Shown piece after piece: positions 1-10,820 of a DNA stretch of 64,000 nucleotides. Source of the stretch: Diplosphaera chodatii (taxonomy: Eukaryota > Chlorophyta > Trebouxiophyceae > Prasiolales > Stichococcaceae); contig JAALGY010000011.1 of the NCBI GenBank assembly GCA_032358165.1, positions 310,001-374,000 of the forward strand. Direction: 5' to 3'. The notes beneath the pieces were generated by a model. The model was given only the letters and a program-made list of their open reading frames with translations, had not been told where the DNA came from and did not search any database. Position 1 is the stretch's first letter. Each line of letters starts with the position of its first letter. Made by a program: the position numbers and the translations under genes.

Positions 1-245
1 ATAGACGAGCACCGAATGTCAGGTGGGGTTTAGAACCTAGGTGGGAAACAGGATCTAGGCTGTTGCGGTGCAGGTGCGCAGGTTGCATGCTCGAGCTCGC
101 GGCGTGTCCTGTTGCAGCAGATGCAGGGTTGGACAGCTGCATGCTTCAAGCATATCAACAGACCTGGCTGCTCCAGAGCGATGGTGGCATGCCATCAGAA
201 CTCACCCCCAACATGCAATAAGCACAACTGTCACCGCACCCGAAC
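1..245. other. Window edge, unresolved 5' part of the channel gene
   Basis: No coding exon can be supported here. The first convincing channel exon opens near 246, after a CAG acceptor. The sequence before it has short open frames with no recognisable content. It is probably an intron, or 5' leader, of the gene that follows. Confidence 0.4.
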
Positions 246-3200
246 AGGCACGGCCGCCGTGGATCCAAAGCCGCGGAAGCGCAGCAAACGCAGCTCGCTG
301 CACCGCAACGCCCGCTCGCCGCAGGTGGCGGACGAGGAGGCGTTCGAGCGGGCGGTGGACGCCCAGGTGGAGCAGGACCGAGTCTTCGACATAGGTGAGG
401 TGTCTTCGACATAGGTGGGGTGTTGTCATCACAGGTGCTCCAGTGTGCGCAAGCATGTTTACCAGCGAGCACCGGACATGCTGTTTGAGACATACAGCTG
501 TGCAATTGCTGTTGCGTCCAATCACTCCGCAGAGTGCCTGACAGCCTGGCAACAACAGCATCAGGGTGTGCTCCATAAGTGCTCAAATGACAAGGCTTCA
601 CGCCACATTGTGCCAGTCCTCGACACTCCGCTCACAGCCGCTGCATGGTGTAGATGCCGATCGGAAGCAGTCGCTGCTGTCGCCGGGGGACATGGATGCG
701 ATGATGGATGATGAGGACGCCACGCTCAGTGGCGGTGGTGCAGGTGAGGGCGGTGGCTCAGGTGAGCAGTGTTTGCAACAGGACGTGTACCTTATGTATC
801 ACTCTTACATGCGAATCGCAATGACAGCGGCCCTAAGCAAGGCGCAGCGTCGCCTTCACAAAGCATGCTGATGACATGTCAGCGCGCACAGCCGGAACAC
901 TGGGCGGTGCGCAAGGAGGGTATGCACAGAGCGGCGTCCTGCACGGCTGCAGGTGGCGGCGGCAAGTCGGGTCGCGGCGCCAAGGCGGGGCGCACCGCGG
1001 CTGCCGTCGGCGGCCTGATCAGCCAGGACAAGCTCGAGGACTGGACCCAGGAGCACATCTCAGGTCGGCGTGCATCCTGACTTGCTGCCTTTGGGTTTCC
1101 CTATGTGTGCGGCAGCGTCCCGGGCAGAACAGGTGTAACATTGTATGCACACTGTTCTCGCCCTCCGCAATCCGCCTTGCTGATGTTGGCGCAAGCCGCC
1201 TGGCTGATAGACCTGCAAGCAGTATCCAGCCGGTTGCCCTGTTGCAACTATGCAGCTGCTTTCCTGCCTCCTGCAGAGCTGTACAAGGCCAGCCTGGCGA
1301 AGGAGGTCAACGTCAGCCGGGATTTGTGGGACAGGTGCGCTCCCTGTGGTCGCCTTTGACATCCTCAGGGGTTGGGGACTCACAGGGCGCAGCGCCATCC
1401 ACAGGTCACGACCCAACGCCACTTGTGCCACACCACAGGGCTGGGCAACCGGGCTGCCCTCGATCCATAGCAAATGGCACCAGCATGCGTCTGCAGTGTC
1501 AGATCTACAATATCTACCGTTGGCATGTCCAGGTATACGGATCCGGCAAGGCAGGAGCAGCGCCGGGAGCGGGGCCTGCGGCCCAGCATCGTGATCGGCA
1601 CCGTCACGCAGCGGCTGACGCCCCTCCGCGGTCGAAGGTAGGGTCCAGGGCAGGGGTAGGGCCAGAATATGGTAGAGTGCACCTTGGCTCTATCAGCGCT
1701 GTGAAAGGCCTGTCTGCCTGGTTCCAAGCAGGTGCTGAAACGAACATGTGCAGGGCCACTGCATGTTGAACTCTTCACGTATGCATCGTCAACGTGCAAG
1801 GGTGGCAGCTGCTGAATTTCTCACCCCTGGCCATGGCAGTGACATTGTGTTGGCTGTGCAACACAGCCGCTCTGGCAGTGACTCCTTGTGTCGTTGCAGG
1901 AAGCACCGCCACCCGCACTTGGCAAGTGCGGTGGGACTGTCGTGGTGGCGCCATCAGTGGGAGCGCATCCCCATGATGTACCCTACCTCCGCAACGCCCA
2001 TCATCATTGGCATTATCGTTGGCATCATGGTACACGCTTTTGAAGCAGCAAGTGCATCTGTGTGCGTCCAGCGCGATGCCACCATTGTTGGCCATGCTTC
2101 AGGCAGCAATTATAGGTGCACGCAAACATCAGTCATGCAGCTGTGCCACATTTGCCACCGACTGCCTGCAGGACTGTACCTACTCGGCATTCTTCATCCC
2201 TGTGACGACGGTCTTTGACATCTCGCTCACCAGGTGCATTGCTGCCATGGTGTTGCCTACTGCCACCTGATGGAGGTCTCCAGGTCTGAAGCAGCTGATA
2301 TGTCACGTCGGTTGACTGGTGTCTGTGCCAAGCTGCAGGTGGAACTGGGTCACCATCACAGACACCGTCGCAGGTGGGGAGAGTGCCAGCAGTCTTGTTC
2401 GTGCATGTTTCTCAAGGGCGACCCACATGATACCGCCAGGCTGGCATGGCATGTTGAGTTTGTACGGCCTCATCTCTCTACATCATGCAGTTGCCACAAA
2501 CGGCAGTCTTTCAGGCGTGGATCCGGGAACCTCTGTTCTGTCCTGCGACGCAGCTGTCGTTTTCACGATGGACATGATCACCACCCTCTGCACGGGTCTG
2601 GTCATCGTGCACAACCTGCGGCAGGCCGTCGTCATGGACCGCAAGATCGTGGCGAAGCACTACCTGCTGCACGGCACGCTCTCCATCGACATCCTCGCCA
2701 CGGGGCCGCTCTGGGTGGAGGTGCGACCAGCTGAGCCCCACTCCATATCTGCCGTGTCACCCGCCAGCGGCTGCTGCCTGAGATGACGACTGCAGCAGCT
2801 GCAATGCAGGCTGCACCGCTCCGCACGCCTGGTAACTGCAACCGTGTATCTGACAAGTGCAGGTGTTTGTGGTGGCTACAGCCGGCAGCTCAGCCAGCCA
2901 GGATGTGCTCAATGTGCTCAACGCGCTGCGTGTCGTCCGGCTGTGCCGCCTCATCCGGGTGTTCAGGGTGAGTGAAATATGAGAGGCCTTAAGGGCTGTT
3001 GATGTAGCCTTGGCGGCTGGCAAGCGCTGCTCCGCATGTCTTGACCCCTCGTGTGCACAAGTGGCTCAGGTGAACACAACCGCCGTGCCAGGTGTGTGCT
3101 GACACAGACATACAGATGTCACCGGTGACCTGCTCAGAAATCTGGGCGATATGCTCAAGTGCTGTGTGTTGCTGCTCTCTTGCAGGCGGCGATCAAGCAG

Positions 3201-6200
3201 TCGTTCATGCCGACTGCCGTGCGGTGGCTGCCGCACGGCCTGGGCTACTTTCTCAACCTGGCCTTCACCACGGTGCCTTACCGTACCTTACCTTTCGTAC
3301 CTTACCGAAGACCCTGCAACTGTCCATTGCCAAATGCACTTTCTGTCTCATGTAGGCAGCCTGCTGCACGCACAGCTGCAAGAGTGCATGGGTACCGTGG
3401 TGCAACGACTGACAATCTTCTGGTGCGCTTCCCTGTGCAGGCGCTGGTCATCAACCTGCTGGGCTGCATTTGGTACTACACCGCGCGGGTGGGCGGGATC
3501 AGGCCGGGCAACACCTGGCTGGCAGACATCTGTGAGCTGCTGCCAGCCGCCCCTAAGCTCACACGTGGCATCACATCACAGCAGCCAGCTTGCATAGCAT
3601 TGGCGCGCACTGACATGCAACACGTGTGGCCGCACGCACTGAACCAGCTGCCATTGCAATACCCTACCAAACTCCTCAGAGTGACAGGGTCCAGCAAAGC
3701 CATGAACGTCTGGCATGTCGTCACATGGCGCTAATAGTGTTGCCGTCGACTGCGCAGCCGGTGAGGACCTGACAGGCGCATCGCATGTGGCGCAGTTCGT
3801 GGCTGCCATCTACTGGGCGACCACCACCGTAACCACCATTGGCTATGGTGCGATGTCATACCTCAAGATCAGTTAGGATGTGGTGCGGAGCTTAGCTTGC
3901 AACACGGGATGGTGACTGTGTTCCACACCAGGCTGTCTGCACTCTTGTTGATTGCCTGCAGTTGTGCGGATACGCAGGCGACATCACGCCCAGCGACACC
4001 GCCGAGCGCATCGTAGCAATGGTCATCATGCTCATCGGTGCGACCTGAGCAACCGTAACCTGTTTTGCAGCCGAAGCTGGTGAGACATCATGGTTCGTTT
4101 ACGAGTGTTCACCAGGTCTTGAGTGCGTGAGGTGGGGTGCTGCAGGTGTGCTGTTCTTCGGCTTCCTCATCGGCGCCGTTGGCGAGTTTCTGGAGGTAGG
4201 AAGCCCGAGGCACCTGGCAGCCACTGCAGAGCTGGCACAGCACTCGACCTGTTGGCTGCTGTTTGGCGCCCAGAACGTGCTGCCAGCATGTTGCCATCTA
4301 CAACCCTAATGCGTATAACTCGTCCTCCTGCAGCACGCCAGCGCCAGTGCACAGCGCGGCCGCCTGTTCAGATCCAAGATGGAGGGAGTTGACAGGTAAT
4401 GGCCTATGTCTGACCCCGTCACATGCACATACCACGAAGCGCTATCATGCTGCTGCTGTTCTGCAGCTTGTTCCTGATCGGTCCCCACGTACCGTTGCTC
4501 CTGAGTGCTCGAGTGTTCCTGACAGTGCTCATGCTGGCATGCACTGCAGGTGGATGGAGGCACGCAACCTGCCACGGCACATGCGCACCGAGATCACGGC
4601 CTACTACTCCGACATCTGGACCCGCCACACAGGTGCTGCTTGCTTACTTGACTTTCAAGCTGGCTGCAAACAGTGGAGTCTCCTCAGGTCGTGTCGCTGC
4701 AGGCTCGCCAGAATGCCATCTGTTTGCAGAAAGCGTTTTTGGCACGTTGTAATCACCTCAAGCTCAGCATTTACCTGTGCATACCACAGCGTATCATGAC
4801 AGCGACTTCTTTGAGGACCTGCCGGCTGCACTCCGGGGCAAGGTAGCACGCTATCGCACGCGCCCCTGCGTCGCCAACTCCGAACTTGGCCAAGTGAGTA
4901 TTACCAATGAACAGACGCAGGCTCTCCGTCGCAGGGCTGCACAAGTGGTCACATCACAGGCATTGCACTGCCAAAGCCACAAAGAGAAACGGGACAAACT
5001 AGCCATGTGCATGTAGCAAGGCAGCAGTGTTCCAACACCGCTGCTAGGCCGGGCCGACTACCAAATCAGTGAACCCACTCTGATGTTATCCTCTTGCAAC
5101 TCCAGGCGCTAGGGCCGCGTGCCCTGCTGGTGCTCTCTACAGTGATCCTGCCTACAGCGCTGCAGCCGGGGCACGACCTGTGCCAGCAGGGCGCCCCCGC
5201 CGACCGCCTGTGGTTCCTGACCGAAGGTGCACATGTCCCTATCGTTCGTCTTGCTCATGCTGCTCCGCTGCGGGCTGCCTTCCTGGCATGCTGCACCTGT
5301 TTACTTAACGCAATTCAGAGCGTAAGTGATGGCGAGGGCGCGTGTCACTGCAGGCAGTGTGCTCGCAATTGCGCACGGGCGCAGCATGGCGCGCATCACC
5401 GCGCCGGCGGTGCTGGGCGAGTCCGCGCTGCTGGCGGCTCTCGCGGGTATCCCCGCCAAGCGGCCGCTTACCTACAGGTGACTCTGCCTTCCTCAGGAAC
5501 TGGCCGGCTGTCAAGTGCATCCACACAGTCAGTCATAGATGGCGTCTTGCCATCGTAAGGCACGGCATTCGAGGCATGTGTGGCGGCAGCAACACTTTGC
5601 GCCTGGTCTTCATGCAGATGCTGCATCCAGGGTGTGTGTGTTGTGTAGCCTTGCCATGCAGCGATTCAGGTGTGGTGCAGGCACAGCTGCCAAACAGTGA
5701 TCCATGGTGTTGCTGCATGCAGGGCGTCGGTGTCGTGCAGCCTCTGGGACGTTGCTGTGGACGACATTCTGCGCATGCAGTCGCTGCAGCCGGGCATCCT
5801 GGACGACCTGGCGGCGTACTTCATCACGCAGGCCGAAAAGTCGCTGCGCACCATGCAGCAGAAGCACATGTGAGGGTCAGCTGCCAATACGCAACCCGTC
5901 TCAGACGTTTCTGCCCGTCTCAGACGTTTCTGCCCAGTAACCCTGTGTCCGTAGAAAAGGGCTGTGTGTGCCGCACCAGGGCTAAGGGCATCCTGCTGCT
6001 GTGCATAGAGATGGCACACGTCCATCTGCAGCTCGTTGTAGACCAAACCCACTCGTCCACCTGGTCCATCGAGCAGCTGCGTCATAGAACTAACATGGGC
6101 TTGACTCTTGCGGGTGCAGGCAGCGGCTGTTTCCCGATGCAAAGGCGCCAGAGGACGTTGTGGTTGGCCTACAGCAGGAGTTGAACACGTCAGACGACAA

Positions 6201-9200
6201 GCAGGTAGCTGACCATCACTCTGCATTGCTTGCGACAGTTGATGCCATGAGTGCATGTGCGTCACAATTTGATTATGGTCTGGTCTGATGGCAATGGACG
6301 GACGTCCGTTGGTGACATATACACCGCAAGTCAGACTAGGAGCTTGAGAGATGCTGGCCGCATTGCAGAGCGTGGCAGCTGAGGTGATTGCCGCCTTGGA
6401 CGTGGATGTGGAAGCGCTGGGCGGCCGCCGCGACATTGTTATGCCCACTCTGGACAAGGTGAACAACAGTTGCCTTGCCTGGTGTGCATGCAGATGGCAC
6501 AGCACACATGAGTGACGCCTCAGAGTGACTTCAGTCAGCTGGTTGCATGGTAAGGTGTTTGGCCCGCCAAAGGTAGAGCAACTGCATGCAGGTGCGCGAG
6601 ATTCTGGACACTGGCAAGGACGACACCCCGTCAGCGAGCCTGCGCACCATCGGACGAAGTGAGCTCTTTCGATGACCTGTGCCAGTTATCTGCTGTGAGA
6701 TGTGTGTTGTACTCCCAGGCTGCTGCTGCCTGTAGCATCAGCTCAGCTGCATGCAACAGCAACTGGCTGCTGTGTGACGCAGCATACTAGCAGCGTAGTA
6801 GACAATCAGCAAGGCCAGCGCTGGTGCGTGCAGATGTGATCACGACGCTGCGGCTAAACAAGGGCCGCATCAGCAGCACGGATGGTGGTGCCGCTGCTGC
6901 CACACCCTCTGCAGGTTCACGGAGTGTTGGTAGGCGTTTTTTGGCTGCAGACCTCTCAGTCAACCACCGTAAACTATTGAAATGCTCTGGACGCTTTGCA
7001 AAGGGCAGAGGCTCTTCAGTCTGCAGAGGCTATGGGAATGTCGTGCGTGCGTGCTGTAAGGAAGTGCAATCTCAGTATATGGAGCATGTTGCTGAGCGAA
7101 CAGATGCGCCTGACGGCGACGGCAGCCATGCCGATGGCGAGGATGCCACGCCTGGCGCCGACGACAGCGAGCAGGCGGATGAGCTGCGCCGGCCTACGCG
7201 CTTTGCAGCGCTGCAACACCTCGACAGCCGTGCGCCGGTAGGCTGGCATGACCGTGTCGACAAGGGCAACGGCGGCACTCGCATCTGTAGGCTTCATTGC
7301 CTGGCAGTGTGCTCACACAAGTCTGGCCTGGGCAGGATCGCTGCTTGCATGGGACAGCTGACCCACCGGACATCAATGACCTTGCTGGCATGCATGCACA
7401 AGGACATAACTGTAAAGAAGCTGGCGATTTGGCAGGTGGACCCAGAGCAGATGAGCCTGGCGGAGGCGGCTGCCTGGACGTGGCACGCTGGCGCCGACGA
7501 GGACGCCGCGCGGGCGGCCAAAGTTGCTGCCAGGCGTCGGGTATGTGTCAACAGCGGAAGCGTCTCGTGGCGACAAAAGCGCAACCTGTGCCAATGAGTG
7601 GCGGCAACACGAGTGGCGCTGAAGACACCTGATCAATTTTCATGCGCCGCTGAGCAGCTGGACTCCCCACGCTGGCGCAGGTGGCGGCCGCGATGGCGGC
7701 CATCCCGAAAGGGTCCCCGGTGCCCCGCGCCGCCAGCCACACCGGCGCCAGCACCGTGTCGCCAGGCGCCGGCGGCGGGTTCTTCGGCCTGGTGGCCCAG
7801 GTGCCCACCTGGCTCACCCTGTGGTGTAATGTGTTACACGACACCATGTCTGCGCTGCAATGGCATGCCTGTGAAGAATTTGCTCGCGCTGTGTGTTGCT
7901 TGGGCTCGGGTTGAGACCCTGTGTCAGCCTGGTTCAGTGCAAACCCTGACCTCAGACAAAGACTGCTTGCGTGAAGCATCTTCACGCCTTTTGCGTCTTC
8001 CGTCAAATCTGTTCAAGCGAGAGTTTTTGACCGCAGGCGCGGGCAGCATCCAGCAGCGGTGACGTCCCGCCGCGCTCCCCAGCCTCGGCGCCGCAGCTAC
8101 ACCAGCAGCCGTCGCCGGCGAGCAGCCCTGCTGCGGACCTGGCCAGCAGCCCCGCAGCAGGACCAGGCAGCAGCATGCAGTCACAGCCACAAGACAGTGG
8201 AGTTGATCAAACAGCGGGGCCTGCAGACGCTGAAGGGCAGCTGCAGCGGGGCGAGGCGGAAGCGGTGGAAGTAGCGCGGGCGGCCATCGCGCAGCGCCTG
8301 GCAGCGGCCGAAGGCTCATCGCGCAGCAGCTCGCCAGGCGCAGGTGAGGCCGCTGTCATCTGCCACATGCCGATGCTGAGAAAGTGGAAGCGCACAATGT
8401 GCTGCTGCGGCAATTTAATCAAGGCTTGATATGGTAACCATGGGATCAACTGACGGGCTTGCATGTCAGGCATGCAGCCGCCTTTTGTGGGAGCTGCCTG
8501 CAAAGACGCCTGTGGCGGCAAGTCGATACACTCTACAGGATGAGCATCCGCTGTTTTGCAGGCGAGTCTGAGCCGCAGCTGCACCAGCACCGCAGCCGCG
8601 ACACCGGCCGGCGGCAGCAGCTGCCGTGGGGCCTGGCCGCCGGCGGCGCAGGGTTCGCGCAGGCGGCCGCGGCGGCGGCAGCGGATGGAGCGGAAGCAGC
8701 AGCTGCGCCCCACGGCAGCGGTGAGACGCACCGAGGGACAAGCCACCAGCAGCCGCAGCCGCTGCCGCCGCCGCCGCCGCGGCTGCGGGAGCTGCTGGGG
8801 GCCGGCAGCCGGCAGCGGCCGCCGCGTCGGCCGCCACAGCAGCAGCAGCAGCCGCAGCAGCAGCCAGAAAGGGGCGCCTCCCAGGGGCGGCGGCCTGGGC
8901 AGCGGGATTCTAGTGGTGATAATCGGGCGGCGGCTCAGGCGCAGCCTGCGAGCTCGGCGCAGCCCGTGCAGCCAGCTGGCTCGTCCGAGGAGCACCCGCA
9001 GCTGCAGGTGCACGGTCTCAGCAACTGTAAGCTCGCCATGTGGTTGGTTGTGCAGGCTCAGTCAGATGCGGTCGCGTCGGGAGCAGGGTGCACCTGGTGG
9101 CCTGCTGCCTGGCAACCCGCGCGTCCATGCCCAGATGGTGCAACTGCAGCCTTGACACTCTTCAACCTGCAAGCTGCAGATGGCTGCTGGGAGCTCTGCA

Positions 9201-10073
9201 AGTGAGCACTGACACCCAGCCACAGTATTCATACTGCCGTCGTGCAGGATTTTCTGGAGGGCCGCACGCTGCTCACCGCGCAGCAGCGGCAGGCGCTGCA
9301 GGACTTCCTCATGGACGCGGGGCCCGAGGAGCTTGAGCGCATCCAGGAGTCGGTGAGCCTGTACTTAAGCGCTCTTAACTTTCACAATGCATACCGCACA
9401 TCTTACTGAACCCCGTCGTGGCAAGGCCCGAGCAGCTGGAGCGCATCCAGGAGTCGGTGAGCTGCTATCAAGAAATTGATGAATCACACTCAATACATAG
9501 TTGTCACCATAACACCTGGCAACGGCGGGGCCCGAGGAGTTGGACTGCATCCAGAAGTCGCCGAGCCGCCACAGAAGCCATACAGAAGCAGCTGTGTCTG
9601 CTCTATGTATATGAGAGCGGAGGGTAGCAATTGATGATGCTTGCTGCATGTGTCTGCACTGCCATACCCTAGAGTGGCGCGCTGGGATGCGATGGCAGTG
9701 CTGCACACAGCTGGCGTTGATCACGCACTTCATTAGGTTGTGTACCTGTGTGGGAGACCAGCCCACAGCAGTGAGATGTGTGCACATACCATCCGCACCT
9801 TCCTTGCACCTTTGGTGCGGCGTGGACAGTGGGGTGTTTTCCAGCGCCTGCTGGGCTTTTCTCAGCTTACAGATAGATGTACATACACAGCTGATCGCCA
9901 TATACCGTGCATTGCCTGCATGAGTAAGCGGTGCCTTCCTTCATGCTCAGGCGCTGCTGCTGGAGGAGCGGCGGCTGGAGGCGCACATCCAGGCCACCCT
10001 GGAGCAGGAGGACCGCACTCAGTCGGCGCGCGACCCCCTGCGCCACGCCTGGCCCGAGGCCGCGCCGCCCTAG
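246..10073 (+). CDS. Voltage-gated K+ channel with cyclic-nucleotide-binding domain (5' partial)
   Basis: Predicted plasma-membrane or organellar cation channel of the six-transmembrane HCN/KAT/EAG type. Exons join in phase through about 10073 (stop TAG 10071-10073). S1 is at 2172-2233 (AFFIPVTTVFDISLT). S2/S3 are at 2515-2720. S4 is at 2863-2967, with spaced arginines in LRVVRLCRLIRVFR. S5 is at 3186-3272 and 3441-3531. The pore exon is 3758-3847 and continues at 3978, giving TTIGYGDITPSD, a K+-selective filter. S6 ends in the exon 4146-4195. The C-linker follows at 4334-4893. The cyclic-nucleotide domain (PGHDLCQQGAPADRLWF) lies in 5106-5226, 5354-5477 and 5723-5869. After 6120 come low-complexity exons: an acidic stretch, then poly-Ala, poly-Pro and poly-Gln at 8562-9007. 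The last exon is 9951-10073. The N-terminus is basic (KPRKRSKRSS). The true start and the nucleotide ligand are not determined. The family is firm; some exon borders, especially around 1905-2171 and 7104-8036, are provisional. Confidence 0.88.
381..420 (+). repeat. 20-bp tandem duplication carrying a splice donor
   Basis: TCTTCGACATAGGTG is present twice in a 20-bp tandem, so the end of the first visible channel exon and its GT donor are duplicated. Either copy could serve as donor. Use of the first copy (exon end 394) keeps the phase with the next exon at 654. Confidence 0.7.
9315..9564 (+). repeat. Partial duplications of a channel exon 3' end
   Basis: The end of the exon at 9248-9352 (GCCCGAGGAGCTTGAGCGCA onward, with its GTGAGC donor) recurs at about 9425-9461 with the donor intact. 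A third, decayed copy at about 9524-9564 reads CCGAGC in place of the donor. The copies lie in the following intron. Their acceptor and phase do not fit inclusion in the mRNA. Confidence 0.75.
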
Positions 10074-10820
10074 GTGTTCTGGCGCCTGGAAGTGTGCGGA
10101 ATGCAGACGGAGGTAGCAGATCCAACCCATGGGGTGCCCAGGGGACCAGCATATCCGGAGCTGAGCTGTATGGAGGAACAAGCCGAACACGAGCACGATA
10201 GAATATTGCCATCGGCTGTACTTAGCAGGATCCAGTGAGGGTTGCCTGCAACCTAGGTTGTCGGCTTATGCTACGAGGCACGCCTTTGTGGGGGCCTCAG
10301 GACATGCAGTTGTGCATGGCATGTGCACATGCCGTCAGCTACAGCAGACAAACAACAACCCAATCTTGATGCAGCTGGTGTTGATGTTAATGTATTGTTG
10401 CTTCACATACTGTGCTGCTGACTCCTGCTGATTGCAACACAGCCTGTGGGTTATGATAGGATCAAGATAGCGCTTAGTGTATTGTCTGCTGGGTTCATGA
10501 CAGATGTAGGTTCATGGTTTTGCTGGCAGAAAAATCACCCGTCTGTAAATCTATCAGCATAGAGTTGAAACTTTCACCTGCACACCAGTGCTCTGGGGCC
10601 AGTCAGCATCCAGTCAGCATCACTCGATCCGGCCGTGGATTATATCTCACTACTCAAAGACACAAGCTGCTGCATGAAGCGGCTGCTGCGAGTGTTCACA
10701 TGACACTGTATGTATGTGGACAGCTGCCCCCAAGAGCTGATATTAAGCTTTCCAGCTCATGGTCATGTGAAGATAGAAATGCACATATCATAACGAGCTC
10801 ATCAGGTTTCCAGTGGCTCA
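10074..10820. other. Spacer between channel gene and FBL1
   Basis: No gene is supported. The stretch should hold the 3' UTR of the channel gene and the promoter of FBL1. A TGTAA string at about 10544, the usual chlorophyte poly(A) signal, is a possible processing signal, but it lies far downstream of the stop. Confidence 0.4.

Noticed and set aside
155..601. Long minus-strand open frames across the channel gene
   Set aside because: They are complementary to confirmed exons or introns, cross splice signals, and have Arg/Ala/Cys-rich, domain-free translations typical of shadows in G+C-rich DNA.
876..1769. 297-codon plus-strand open frame
   Set aside because: It runs through several introns of the channel gene and is not in the frame of the exons that join in phase.
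8207..9013. 268-codon minus-strand open frame rich in Arg, Leu and Pro
   Set aside because: It is the antisense of the Gln/Ala-rich channel tail; repeat composition keeps several frames open.
9524..9564. Third copy of the channel exon end as a real alternative exon
   Set aside because: Its donor reads CCGAGC and it has no acceptor in phase.
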